Positions 36,418 through 49,179 of a stretch of 64,000 bases of DNA are shown in pieces. Below the pieces are notes generated by a model. It was given only the letters and a program-made list of their open reading frames with translations, was not told where the DNA came from and did no database searches. This DNA comes from Cordia subcordata (taxonomy: Eukaryota > Streptophyta > Magnoliopsida > Boraginales > Cordiaceae), in NCBI GenBank assembly GCA_028554755.1, contig JAPTOF010000010.1, positions 13,960,501-14,024,500 of the forward strand. The letters run 5' to 3'. Numbering within the stretch: the stretch's first letter is position 1; each line of letters opens with the position of its first letter. The position numbers and the translations under genes are program-made.

Positions 36418-37927
36418 TGTAGGAAAACGTAGAGACTTTCCTCGGATTTCCACGCACAGGATCAAACTTTAGAATTAAATTTTTTTAGAGATTTCGAATT
36501 ACATCGTAATTCTTGTGCTAAAAGCTTTGCCTTGTAGAAGCGTTGAGCTCCTTCTTTTCGTATACGATCAAGAACTAATGGGAAAAGGCTAATTTTTTGT
36601 TAGGGTTTTGGGAGAGAGTTCTCTGTATCAGGTTTTCACAAAAACATACGTCTAAGAAACATTGAAAAATCTCCTTATATATAGGGAGATCTGGGCTTTC
36701 TATAAAGCCCATTCCCACAATCCAATAAGCCCAATTCTTTGGGCTTAGAATTATGGATTTCTAAAATCCATATTAATGCATAAATTAAATTCATATTTAA
36801 TGTCTAATGCTAGTTAGACATAGTCAAAATTAATTCTGTGACTCGTAATAAGTAATTAAACATTATAATATTTAATTCTTAATTAAATATCTATAATATT
36901 AATTACTTGTGATATTATTTAATTCATAATTAAATAATAACACATTTAATACATAATCAAATGTGACTAACATTATTATAGTTGGGTCAATCCTTCAACT
37001 GATTCCTGACCATAAGCGTGACTCTTTATGTTCAAATTTAAACCAGTAATACAAGGACTATCCTTGTACTAATTGATGATACCGTCTAGCAATGGTTCTC
37101 GACATCCGGACAAGCTGAATAGTTGCAAAGCAATATTCAACGAATCTAGGCACTATGGTGGAATCCCTATAAACTTCGATATTCCGAAATAACCGTAGGG
37201 ATATGGTAAACTATCAAACTCCTAATCAGCAATTCCATATCAAGTCCTAATCTCGTCATGACTCATCATGACGTAACCACGTGACACATCACGTAGAAAG
37301 CTTTGGCCAAAGTTTTAATGTATTAGGACTAGGCAAAATATCATTCTCCTAATACCTAGAGCGGTCAATCCCATCTTGACTTACACATTGACTTCGTGGC
37401 ACTTGCCCATATCTAGCAGTCTTTCATCACCAGATTAGAAATCCGAATTGTCTAGTATCAAAGCGTGGAGAGTAATCCGTAAGTCTCTATAACGATCTCA
37501 GGTCTGAGGGAATACGATATTCATGTGTACCACAAGCAATCATTTGACAGTGGAATACAAACCATAGAATGATTATAATAGAGTCATGTTCAGTGAGCAT
37601 GTCTCCACACCTCACCGTGGGTTACACCGGTGTCTCCACACCTCTTGGTCATTAGGATAACCAACTCATATGACGCACTATAACCTATGCTTGATAGAAT
37701 TGATGTCCTAGTATCAATTCTATAGTTTGGTTACGAACTAGGTTTAAGGACGACTGAGCTATCCCTTATTCACATAGCCCTATTAGGTTATCCTAAGGAC
37801 TGCGTCATGATCTAACAACTGAGGAGAAGATGTACAATATGACGTAAGGCCGAAAGTAAGATGATTTATGTACAAATTAGTACAAAATCTACAATAGACG
37901 ACTGACTTTAGTAGACCATTCCTAATA
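36418..37927 (-). mobile_element. 3' LTR of the nested element (element orientation)
   Basis: 1510 bp. It aligns throughout to 44051-45599. In the first ~115 bp I count about 17 substitutions against the other copy, so the insertion is old. It lacks a ~47-bp segment present in the partner (about 44435-44482), and on the minus strand it begins TATTAGGAATGG instead of TGTTAGGAATGG. Confidence 0.9.
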
Positions 37928-38252
37928 ATCTTCCACTTGGACTAAAGTCAGTCGGATCTGTATCTTATACCCATCTTTTCATGATCCCGAGGGCTTTAGC
38001 TAAGGGGTTGGCAAAACATTCTACTATATGTTATTTACAAAGGGTCATTACCTTTAGCTTAAAGAAGGCAGTAACATCCAATCGTATGTTTAAAACTCTT
38101 CTAGCCAACATATTACCAAATATTTTGACTATCATCTTTGTTTAACAAGAATCTAAAATTAGTCCAACTAACTAGTTTCAAGTCACACTTCTCTATAAAC
38201 GAGCCACTGGTATTCTGGCACCTAATGTGCCAAAGAATGGTCTCCACTAATT

Positions 38253-38540
38253 ACCAATGCCCATATTTGCGATCATGATGATTCCTGTTGGTAATACAAG
38301 GAAAGTAAGGTTCACGAGGCCTTGTACATGACACAATGTCTTTAGTATATCCTATTGTCTAAGCAATTAGGATTCTACTCATATATACCTTTCAAAACCA
38401 ATGCCCATATTTGTGATCATGATGATTCCTGTTGGTAATATAAGGAAAGTAAGGTTCACGAGGCCTCGTACATGACACAATGTCTTTAGTATATCCTATT
38501 GTCTAAGCAATTAGGATTCTACTCATATATACCTTTCAAA
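38253..38540. repeat. Tandem duplication, 2 x 144 bp
   Basis: Unit 38253-38396 (starts ACCAATGCCCATATTTGCG) is repeated at 38397-38540 with only a few substitutions (TTTGCG to TTTGTG, AATACAAGG to AATATAAGG, GCCTTG to GCCTCG). It is much less diverged than the LTR pair of the element that carries it. Confidence 0.93.
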
Positions 38541-41500
38541 GAAATTTGTCTAACAAATTTTCTTGAACAATGAATTCTCAAAAACCTTTTCCAGAATTCA
38601 ATATGCTGAACTATTTTAACATGAAGTCAATGTACGTGTACTAGACCAATCCATTAACCTTCCTAATCTATTCATATAAATTATTATCCCAAGCACGTAG
38701 GATATCTTTCCGACAATATTTATGGAGACCACTGATAATAGATATAGTTTTTTCATTTTACAGTATAAAAAAATGCCATCGACATTATTGTACTATAAAT
38801 AACCACACAATAATTTGCTTAGTAACAAAAATACAACACTCTTCGTTCTTAGGAAAGGCATATGTCTTGATGCTTTATCAAAATGTAAGTGTTAACCCGA
38901 AATACTTGCAAAAAACCACTCATGAGCCAAATAGGCATATGCTCTATAATCTCAGCAATAGATGTAAACTATTCAGTTGTGTTGTACACATTCACTTTTA
39001 GCTCACCTTGAAGGAAAGCCATCTAGGCACCTACTGATTAGATTTCATAGTACATACTTGCATCTCATACATGAATAATGCAAATGAATTCGAGCATCAC
39101 CATCAGTGGAAATGTCTTATCATAGTCAAACTACAACATTCACAAGGCCTCTTAACAATAAGTTGGGCATTATAGGTCTTAACCTACTATAAACCACTCA
39201 TGAACCATTTTCACTTTATGGGTCTTACCAGATATGTAGTCAACTATATATTGTTGACATTTATGGATTTTTGAATGGAATGCCTCGAAGTAAGCAAGTT
39301 TTTAGCATTATGCCTCTATTCGGCATCTTCACAAGTGACCAAATTCACATTGTTCGCTAGTAGTTCAATGGAATTCTGCTTTGGACAAGAATTTAACACC
39401 TTCCCTTTGGACGTGATACCTTACCAAAATCACTTAAGTGATGCTTCATCAATAGGCCCAAGATTTGGTTCCTAACCTTATCTTGTTATGTCTGTTCAGC
39501 TATTAGTCTTCCATCCTTTTATTTGGAATTTCATAAAGCTAATTATCAAGGAAATCTTGTTTAAAAAATTCTTTCTTGAAAAGATTTCTTTTAGGTTAAT
39601 TAATACTAATTATTCACCACCTTTGTAGAATTCGAATTCACTAGACTTTCTAAGAAATCTTTCAAATACTTAACAAACTTCAATTTTAGCTTGTTAATGC
39701 AAAGATGCTTGATGTGTGCTGGACGTTTCTTCAACCCTTTGGTAAAAGTGTATAGCTTACTATCACGCCATATCTTATATGGTATCTTTTCTGCTGACTT
39801 GCTAAATGTGGTAGCTCAACATTTAAGCATTTGTCTCAAATATACATTCAAAGAATATGGTCAAAACCATAAGTTATATAATAGATCAAACTATATCCAA
39901 CATTGTTTGATTTCTCCTTTCTAACAAACCATTCAATTATGGTAAATTAGTAGGAGTCCATTATATAAGTTTCTTATTCTCTTTTCGGTAAACGAGAGAC
40001 TTACTTGAAGGATATTTGTTTCTATGACTAGATCATAGAATCATATCATCCTAGCTAACATATGGCATGCTAGAAGGATGAGCTTATTTCAGTTTACAAT
40101 GCATAACATTATTCATAAAAATATTAGTATCACGTTTATCTTTACTAGTCAACAGTTCCACTATAACAAGTTATAAGGATCGTTTGTATCTTAGACAGAG
40201 CTAGGATCAACTAAATTTGTGAGGTGTTATCATAAACGCACCTTATGTAGCAACCACTTGCTACTTTTAGTCTCTCAGGATATAATGACACTAGACCTTA
40301 AGGACTCTTCTTCTTCTAGCGTTAGGATATTTAGAGACATACTATGTGTGAACCAACTGCTATATTGGTAGGGTTATAAACCTCATTTAGTAATTAATGG
40401 ATGAATCACCTCCCACTAAAATGATGTTCTCTCTTAAAGCCGATTATCTTGCTAGAAGATCCCTAGCATCTCAAAAAGTCCATTATAGTCAACAATTGAC
40501 TTGCCATGTATTGAACCAATTCAAGAAGGGAAGAGATCATTGAGGGGTGAGAATAATATACCTGATTATCTTCTTGAAGGAAGTAATCAAATGATATTTG
40601 CTTCTTTATCTTTTCTGTCTTGTACAATACATAGACATTCCATCCCTTAAGTAAGTGTCAAAGATAGTATATTAGATATTTGTGTCCCTCTATGCCATCA
40701 AATGTATAGGAAGACTTATCCAACCTTTGAATGTAGATCTATAAGTTAGCATGTGCATTATTTGCTACGAAACAAATTTTCAATGCGGACCTTTATATCT
40801 CGTCAACTAATTAATGATCATCTCGACACTTTGTAGCTAATTGATCTTACTTAAAAAAAGTTTGATTAGAACATACAGAATACATTTATGATCATGAATA
40901 ATTATATCACTATCAGATAGTGATATATCTATATTGTATTGAGATTTATGAAAGCAAATAACAAATACAAAGAATGTAAACAAGCCATTGTATATGAATC
41001 ATCATTCCTGGAGACATGGGCCAATGTCTAAACGATTCTCCCACTATTTTATTCAGACCAATAGTCTCTATCTTCAATCTGAAGGGATTTCCGAAACCTA
41101 AATCCATTTAGAGGGTACTGAGATCTAAAACAGTTATACATAAGCCCGATTGAGGTCGGCCCACCTATGGACACTGCTTGGTAGGTTCATAATCAATTGC
41201 TTCTTCAAACAACTCTCAGTAGTTAATTCTGCCCCAAGCATCTCTTTAGCAGGACTAAGGTCTTCCATTGAAAAGCTCAGTTAGGTCAAAACATTAACAT
41301 GAAATCCCAAGGTCTTCCTTTAAGCCCAATAAACAAGTCTGACTGAGGTTGGCCCACCTGCTCACAATTTGAAAGGATTCCAAGGGCTTTGTATAGTGAA
41401 TAATAATCCCAATGTTCCAATAAAAGCTACGTCTGAGGGCCTCCAATGTTTATTAGAACATTGGCCCATTATTATTTATTTTAACGAGAGGCAATGATTT

Positions 41501-42104
41501 GAGCATCTCCATGTTCAAACTTAGTGGACCTAATAATTTAGAGGATTTTGGAGAGATGTCACGCGCATTTGTTTTAATAGCCAAATCCGTTAATTAGTCC
41601 AATAATTAATCACAATTGGCATAAAAACTATATATATATATATATATATATATATCAACATATATAAGCACATATAGGAAGTTTTGGGCTTTTCCTAGTG
41701 TGGCCCACTAGAGCTATCATGGGCCACTCTATCATGCAAGTAAGATTATTACATGTTAATGCTGGGAAACTTGGATTGGGCCAGGCTTTCTAGTTCTTGG
41801 TCTTTATCTCTTTGTCTTGATCGTTCTTTAACTACTAATTACATTAACTAGAAGAAGAACTCTTTCTAAAAGGAGGAGATATATCATTTGGGAGAGGGGA
41901 TTACAACCAGAATTAGATAGAAGATTGGGCTCGCAGGCCCAATTTAATCCCAAAAATAATTACAATAATTTATATGTAAACAAGTAATAACATGCATGAG
42001 ATGCAAGCCCATAACCATGCCAAAATATGTTGTACATCATAGTAAAGAAACAAAAATCAATTTCATGATTTTATTGCACAATCACTAGATTAATTTAACC
42101 GTAT

Positions 42105-42525
42105 TAAATCAATCCCTCCAATTAATTAAAACTCCTTTTAAAACTAATTGGGGTCAAAATCTCCATTCTGACTAATTATTGGGGTTTCCAATTAATTAAA
42201 ATCTCATTTTAAATTTATTGGAGTCAAAATCTAATTTTTACTAGATTTTGGACTTTATTCAATTAATTAAGAACTCCTTTCTTATTAATTAGGGTCAAAA
42301 ACAAATTTTTGACAAATTAAGGGCTTACCCAATTAATTAAAATAATTTTAAAATTAATTAGGGTAAAAACCAAATTTTTGACATCTCAAAGGGCATATGT
42401 CTAATTATTTGAACTCATATAAAATAATTGGAGTGAAAAACACATTTTCCAAAAATTTTGGACTATGTCCAATTAATTAAAACATATTTCAAACAAATTG
42501 GGATTCAAAACAAATTTTTTTTAAA
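42105..42525. repeat. Degenerate ~60-bp minisatellite in the nested element
   Basis: About seven imperfect units, each with CCAATTAATTAAAA, then a T-rich step, then ATTGGGGTCAAAA or AATTAGGGTCAAAA followed by AAATTTTTGAC. Confidence 0.75.
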
Positions 42526-43685
42526 TACATGAGTTCCAAAATAAATATCTTATATTTATTTTATGAGATAAAGTCAATTTTTCTTTTTTTGAAAAAATAA
42601 CTTAATAAGCGATCGATAAACATTTTTTACTAATTCTGATTTAAATTACATTTAATTTAAATCATAGATGCTAAAGATTTTGGAAAAAAAAAATTGGAGT
42701 CTTAATGAAATTACTAATTAATTCATTAAGAAAGTGAGAATTAAAAAACATTTTATTAATTCTTCTATCCAAAATAACTTATATGCAAAGAGTCAATTTG
42801 ACTTGATTTAATATAATATCAATATATTAAATCTATAACAAATTTTAAAAAACTCCATTTTAAGTCTTAAGCTAAAGACACATTTCAAATATTAAGCCCG
42901 ATAAAAATAAACTCTTTAAGTTCCTAAAGAACAATTAAGCCCATAAAATATAGCCATGTTAAGATTTTGTCCAAAACAAGTCTGTTTATCAAATATTGGC
43001 CTAAAATTAATTCCCCTTTTAAGTTAAACTGAAAACAATCCATCAGAAAAATAAAATTATGGATAATCCATCTCAATTTTGGGTTCAACTCGAATATGGG
43101 CATGAGTCAATCAAGTCAAACCTGACCCACGCAGAACCTTCGATGCCCTACCTCTTTCACCGTGCCAAAACCACTAGACAACTACAACCACCGTTGCCGC
43201 CACCGTCAATCCCCAAGACTCTTTGTGGCCATCACCATGGCAGTTAACCCAGTCGATTTCCACACCATGGCCGACAGCAACCTACACCACCTTGCCGGCG
43301 CCTCGTTCGGCCTCCGTTCGCTGCACCACTAGCTAGAGAAGCTTCCTTAAGCCATGGCCATACTAACTGTAGCCTTCACGCACGACATGGACCTTCTTTG
43401 CGGCGTTCACCATTAAAGCACAGTAGCCTCCTTCAACCTTTTCTCACAACCATCCACCATATAAACTAACCTCCATCCTTTATCAGTAAGTTATGTTAAC
43501 CATCATACAGTCTATCACCAGAATCAACAAGGATTGAAAAGGGAAGGGGAGAAAATAGGGACGAGGGTGAGAGGAAAGGAATATTGGGTTGCAATTGGTG
43601 TTGGAGAAGACTAGTCGTTCGTCTTCTACGGGAAGACCTTTTTCTTTTTTTTTTTTTTGGAACTTCACAGATCTAAAGTTTACAA

Positions 43686-43860
43686 GTGGAATAGCCTAAT
43701 GGCAAAGTCTCCTAATTTTAAACTAAGAGGTCATGAGTTCTAAACTCCATAGCAGCAAATAAGGAAAAAAAAGTTTTTAGGTAACTTAATGCTATCTAAC
43801 AGCATTAATGGTACTGGTGGTGTATAAGAGCTAAGGCAATGATATGCAATCAAATTGCAA
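43686..43860 (+). mobile_element. tRNA-derived SINE-like segment
   Basis: AGTGGAATAGCCTAATGGCA resembles a polymerase III box A (TAGCCTAATGG), and 32 bp further GGTCATGAGTTCTAAACTCC resembles a box B (GAGTTCTAAACTC). This spacing and the CTAAGAGGTCATGAGTTC phrase are typical of plant tRNA-derived SINE heads. The tail is unclear: an A-rich stretch occurs near 43766 and again at 43890. No target duplication was found. Confidence 0.45.
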
Positions 43861-44050
43861 AAAGGACCATAAGTGCAAACATAGAAAACAAAAAAAAAAT
43901 TTTGCGCACAACGATTCCAGAATTCAAATCAACCATTACAACCATAATCAATGTTGAAGTAATATATGAATATCACTATCCATCAATAATTCAAAATTGG
44001 GCCATAAAATCATGGACAAACGTGAATTAGAGCTTTGGCTTTGATACAAC

Positions 44051-45599
44051 TGTAGGAAAACATGGTAACTTTCCCTGGATTTTCACGCATAGGATCAAGC
44101 TCTAGAATTAAAAATTTTTAGAGATTTAGAATTACCTCTTAATTCTTATGTTAAAAGCTTTGCCTTGGAGAAGCGTTGAACCCCTCCTCTTTGTACGCAA
44201 TCAAGCATTAGTGGAAAGAGGCTAATTTTTTGTTAGGGTTTTGGGAGATAGTTCTCTGTATCAGGTTTTCACAAAAACATACATCTAAGAAACATTGAGA
44301 AATCTTCATATATATAGGGAGATCTGGGCTTTCCACAAAGCCCATTCCCACAACTCAATAAGCCCAATTCTTTGGGCTTAGAATTATGGATTTCTAAAAT
44401 CCATATTAACACCTAAATTAAATTCATATTAAATTTATAAATAATAGCCCATAAATTAATTTTTGATCCACATGTTTAATGCTAGCTAAACATAGTCAAA
44501 ATTAATTCTGTGACCCGTAATAAGTAATTAAACATTATAATATTTAATTCTTAATTAAATATCTATAATATTAATTACTTATAATATTATTTAATTCATA
44601 ATTAAATAATAACACATTTAATTCATAATTAAATGTGACTAACATTATTATAGTATGGTCAATCCTCCAACTAATTCCTAACCATATGCGTGACTCCGTA
44701 TGTTCAAACTTAAACCGGTAATACAAGGACTATCTTTGTACTAATCGATGGTACCATCTAGCAACGATTCTTGACATCCGAACAAGTTGAATAGTTGTAA
44801 GGCAATATTCAACAAACCTAGGCACTATGATAAAATCCCGATGACCTTCGATATTCCGAAATAACCCTAAGGGCATGGTAAATTGTCAAACCCCTAATCA
44901 GCTATTCCATGTCAAGTCCTAATCTCGTCATGACTCATCATGATGTAACCACGTGACACATCATGCAGGAAGCTTTGGCCAAAGTTTTAATGTATTAGGA
45001 CTAGATAAAATATCATTCTCTTAATACCCGAAGCAGTCAATCCCATCTTGACCTACACATTGACTTTGTGGCACTTGCCCATATCTAGCAGCCTCTCATC
45101 ACCAGATTAGAAATCCGGATAATCCGGTACCAAAGCATGGAAAGTAATCCGGAAGTCTCTATGACATTCTTAGGTCTGAGGGAATACAACATTCATGTGC
45201 ACCACAAGCAACCCTTTGACAGTAGTGTACATGCCATAGAATGCTCATAATAAAGTCACGTTCAGTGAGCATGTCTCCATACCTCACCGTTGGTCACACC
45301 GGTGTCTCCACACCTATTGGTCATGAGGATAACCAACTCATGCGACGTACTATAACCTATGCTCGATAAACTTAATGTCCTAGTATCAATTCTATCATTT
45401 GGTTACGAACTAGGTTTGAGGACAACTGAGTCATCCCTCATTCATATAGCCCTATTAGGTCATCCTAAGGACTACGTCATGATCCAATAACTGATAAGAA
45501 GATGTATGATATGACGTAAAACCGAAAGTAAGACGATTTATGTACAAATTAGTACAAAATTTACAATAAACGACTGATTTTAGGACACCATTCCTAACA
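44051..45599 (-). mobile_element. 5' LTR of the nested element (element orientation)
   Basis: 1549 bp; on the minus strand it starts TGTTAGGAATGG and ends TTTTCCTACA, then the PBS. It pairs with 36418-37927. No LTR promoter element was assigned. Confidence 0.9.
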
Positions 45600-45604
45600 A
45601 CGCC

Positions 45605-46620
45605 TAGGGGATTTTAGAACGTTTTGTTGAGGATTCTTTTCAGAATATAGCATTGGATAGGTCGAGTAAGAATAATCCTAGAAGATGAGTGAATGAAACA
45701 GGCACATCCTATGATCTTTCTGCTAAGGTAGAAGTACTGACCCATAAGCTTGACCAGTTGATTTCTTTAGGTCTAGCACCTACACCTGGCCATAGAGCTA
45801 ATTCACTAGTATCGTCGTCTTCTCCTGCTGTCATTGAGGAGTATGCATTGTGTTCCAAGTTGTCCCACGAGACTATAGCTTGCCCATTAGCACCACAGTT
45901 TCTTGAATTCATTCAGGAGCAAGTTCATGCTACACAAGGGTACTCATGAGAGTATAACCCCTCCTTGAACACATATAATCCAGGGTAGAGGGATAACCCT
46001 AAGTTTTCTTAGGGTAGTAATCACTTTGAGTCCTCCTAGCCCCAGGTCCCATTCCAGCAGCGACCTCGTCCTGCTCAGTCGAATCTGCCTAGTTTCTATC
46101 ATGTAAATCCATCTGAGTTTCTTGGTCCCCTACAGGACTAGCACCCATTTGTTCCCGCTCTTCCCACTCAGTCTATGCCCTCACTTCTTACACCATTCTC
46201 TAACCAACCTGGTAGAGACGATAAGTTTGATCTTCTATTGCAGATGTTTCAATCACAGCAACAGTACATGGCAAAGATGGATACCCAGTTAGGACAGTTA
46301 GCTAGTCAATTAAGTGTTAGAGAGGCAAGCAAGTTACCTGCCCAGCATGAGGTAAACCCGAGCGATCAATCCAGTTCTTCCTCTAATCCCTCTTACACTA
46401 CTTATGCACAAGCAAAAGTAGTTATTACACTTAGAAGTTGTAGAGTCATTAACAATGGGGTAGAAGAGAAAGAAAATTTAGTTGAGTTTGCACCTAGTGT
46501 TCCTATGGGGCCTAATGAGGTTAGGGACCATGAGAAAGAGAAGACCACTAGAGAGAAAGATGAAAGTAGTATCCTTTCACATAGAAGGGAGAGAGGAGTA
46601 ATCCGTAGAATCTAGTGATG
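45605..46620 (+). pseudogene. Athila gag, C-terminal part
   Basis: The gag frame resumes after the nested insertion with GILERFVEDSFQNIALDRSS. It is followed by frame 45689-45949 (SYDLSAKVEVLTHKLDQLIS, then a decayed knuckle region YALCSKLSHETIACPL) and frame 46175-46615 (MFQSQQQYMAKMDTQLGQLA, SQLSVREASKLP). These are the coiled linker and the segment before protease in Athila gag. Intervening stops break it into pieces. Confidence 0.85.
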
Positions 46621-46679
46621 TCGTCCCCCCTTGAGCACCTTTCCTAGCCGTACTAGAGAAGCCCAGATATGCTGAGGAC

Positions 46680-47150
46680 ACTAGGATGAGTAAGATCTTA
46701 GAGCACTTGACAGATCTTAAGGTGAACCTTCCTCTAGTTGACGCTATTATGTTCATTCCTGCTTACACAAAATTCTTCAAGGTTCTGTGCACACGAAAGT
46801 GCAATAATTCCCATATGCCAAAAATAGTAAAGCTCAGTAAAAAGGTGAGTAGCATTTGCACTTCGGGCATCCTACCCAAGTTGAAGACCTAGGAGCTTTC
46901 ACTATTTCATGTTGCATTAGGAAGACCCCGATTGATCATGCTCTTTTAGATTTAGGGTCTAGCATAAATCTGATTACCTACTTAGTTTACCAGCATCTAG
47001 GTTTGGGAGAGTTATCTCCCACATACATCACTCTGTAGTTGGCTGATAAATTTGAGCAGAGACCGCGAGGTATAGTAGAGAATATCATGGTTTAGGTTAG
47101 AGAGTTTATGTATCCAATTGATTTCATTGTCTTAGATATGGATTCTGGCC
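46680..47150 (+). pseudogene. Athila protease region
   Basis: LTDLKVNLPLVDAIMFIPAY leads into TKFFKVLCTRK, followed after frameshifts by GAFTISCCIRKTPIDHALLD and LGSSINLITYLVYQHLGLGE. The active-site DLGASINLMP-type motif is DLGSSINLIT here. This aspartic protease would cut gag-pol; the copy is broken. Confidence 0.85.
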
Positions 47151-47539
47151 ATGACACTAGGCAACACATGTTCTCTTAGGATGCCCCTTCTTAGCTACAA
47201 CTGATGTAGTCATCCACTGTAAATCGGGGTTACTAAAGATTAAGTTTGGGAATCTAAAAGCCACTATGAGAGTCGCGAAGGTAGCGAATAGAGCAAGTGT
47301 CTGTATGGATGACGAGGAGGAGTGTTTTGCTATTGATGTTATAGATCCACGTATAGATGAGCATGCTCGTAAGATGTTATTGGTCGAGGAGTTAGCTACG
47401 CTCGAGGCCACTTTGGAGTAGTTTGATTCTAAGTCATTTGTTAGAAAGTACGTAGCTTCCATATCTATATCTGCTGACTCTAGGCCAGAGCAAAGATTGA
47501 GGTTAGTCAACCCAAGTCTCTTTCTTTAGAAGTTTCTAG

Positions 47540-48530
47540 TGATCCCCCTGCGGTTGAGTCTCCCTCATCTTTGGAGCTCAAACCCCTCCCTAAGCACTTG
47601 AAGTATACATTCTTAGAACCTAATAAAACCATTCTTGTGATTATAGCTTTTGATCTATCTAGTGAGAATGAGGAGTGTCTTCTTCTAGAAGTTCTTAGAA
47701 GTCATAAAGAGGCCATAGGGTGGACGATTGGTGATTTAAAAGGTGTAGACCTTTTAGTTTGTATGCATAAGATTCATCTAAAAGAAGGTGTAGTACCTTC
47801 TCGTGAGATACAGAGATGAATTAACCCACATATGAGTAAAGTTATGAGAAAGGAGGCCATTAAGCTCTTAAATATAGGTATCATTTATCCGATCTCTGAT
47901 AGCGAGTAGGTTAGTTCTATTTAGGTAGTACTGAAAAAGTCTGGGATCACAGTGGTAGAGAATAATAAGGGTGAGCTAGATTCTACGTGTATCCCTACAG
48001 GTTGGAGAATGTGCATAGACTATAGGAAGCTCAACTCTAGGACTAGAAAAGATCACTTCCCATTACCCTTCCTTGATCAGATCTTGGATAGAGTAACTGG
48101 TCATGGTTATTAATGCTTTTTATATGGGCATTCGGGATACAATCAAATCATCATATTTCCCCAGAATCAGGAGAAAACTACCTTCACATGCCCTAATGAT
48201 ACCTTTGTTTATAGGAGAATGCCGATCGGTCTTTGCAACACACTTGCCATCTCTCAAAAGTGTATGATAGCTATCTTTAGTGATATGATTGAGAGGCGCT
48301 TAGAGATTTTCATGGATGATTGCTCAGTCTTTGGTGTGAATTTGATGAATGCCTTAGTCACATGCATTTAGTTCTGGATTGTCAATCTTATGTTGAGTTG
48401 GGAGAAATCACATTTTATGGTGCAGGGAGGAATAGTTTTGCGTCATGTAGTGTCTTCTGATGGTATCTAGGTCGACCCAACCAAAGTAGAGCTTATAGAG
48501 AAATCATCTGCTCGTAAATCTATTAAAGAC
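47540..48530 (+). pseudogene. Athila reverse transcriptase
   Basis: Frame 47571-47819 covers LKPLPKHLKYTFLEPNKTI, and SHKEAIGWTIGDLKGVD, then CMHKIHL. Downstream pieces in plus-strand frames read GWRMCIDYRKLNSRTRKDHF, PLPFLDQILDRVTGHGYYCF and TTFTCPNDTFVYRRMPIGLC. The catalytic FMDD box appears as EIFMDDCSVFG near 48305. Stops occur at 47908, 48112, 48369 and elsewhere. Confidence 0.88.
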
Positions 48531-49170
48531 ATGAGATCGTTCCTTAGCCATGTAGGTTTCTATCGTAGGTTCATTAAGGATTTTAGTCAGATCGCCTATC
48601 CATTATCTAGGCAGTGCGCTAAAGTTTTTAATAGGCTTAAATCCTTGCTTTCCTCTTCCTCTATCATCCAACCGCCTAATTACAGTCTTCCTTTTGAGAT
48701 TATGTGTGATACATCAGATTTTGCCGTATAAGCTATATTAGGACAATGTAAGGATAGGTTGCCCTGTTTGATCTACTATGCCAGTAAGACACTAGATGAG
48801 GCCCAGAAAAATTACACCACCATCAAGAAAGAGCATCTAGCAATAGCGTTCTCCCTTGATAAGTTTCGATTATACATTCCTGGGTTTAAAGTCATAGTTT
48901 ACACCAATCATGCGGCTTTGAGTATCTTTTGTCTAAGCATGAATCTAAACTCTGCTTGATTAGGTAGATGCTTCTTTTGCAGGAATTTGACATGGAAATT
49001 AGAGATAAGAAGGGTAGTGAGAATTCTTTTGCTAATCATTTGTCCCGTCTTATTTATGAGTCCCCTAGTGAGTCTATTCCTTTCTATGAATCTTTTCTAG
49101 ATGAACAATTGTTTGTTGTCTCACATCACGCCATGGTATGCTCATATAGTGAATTGTCTTGTCACTAGTC
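48531..49170 (+). pseudogene. Athila RNase H
   Basis: RSFLSHVGFYRRFIKDFSQI joins the RT connection to RNase H, with FEIMCDTSDFAV (catalytic aspartate) near 48700. Then YYASKTLDEAQKNYTTIKKE, CLSMNLNSA and LLLQEFDMEIRDKKGSENSF, ending in ANHLSRL. In-frame stops lie near 48729 and 48958. Confidence 0.88.
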
Positions 49171-49179
49171 AGTTGCCGC

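Larger units (their letters stand above)
37928..44050 (-). mobile_element. Interior of the nested element, decayed and largely non-coding
   Basis: No frame over about 80 codons. Parts of 38990-39260 resemble, on the minus strand, the N-terminal copia RT region, but too many changes prevent a clean translation. It contains a 144-bp tandem duplication, a ~60-bp minisatellite at 42.1-42.5 kb, a (TA)n run at 41630-41655 and a tRNA-like segment at 43.69 kb. It is either a very old autonomous copy or a large non-autonomous derivative. Apparent frames such as 39275-39475 and 39691-39924 are on the other strand and not convincing. Confidence 0.6.
36418..45599 (-). mobile_element. Nested copia-type LTR retrotransposon, 9.2 kb
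   Basis: Two direct repeats, 36418-37927 and 44051-45599, flank a 6.1 kb interior. Each runs TG...CA (or TA). The target duplication is ACGCT (36413-36417) and ACGCC (45600-45604). The element lies on the minus strand: next to the right-hand LTR the minus strand reads GTTGTATCAAAGCC, a decayed copia-type initiator-tRNA PBS. Next to the left-hand LTR it reads CAAGTGGAAGAT, the usual copia polypurine tract. The interior has no long frame. The insertion splits the Athila gag. Confidence 0.9.

Noticed and set aside
45709..45912. 67-codon minus-strand frame in gag
   Set aside because: Reverse shadow of the Athila gag C-terminal part.
47157..47510. 117-codon minus-strand frame
   Set aside because: It is the reverse shadow of Athila pol sequence between protease and RT.
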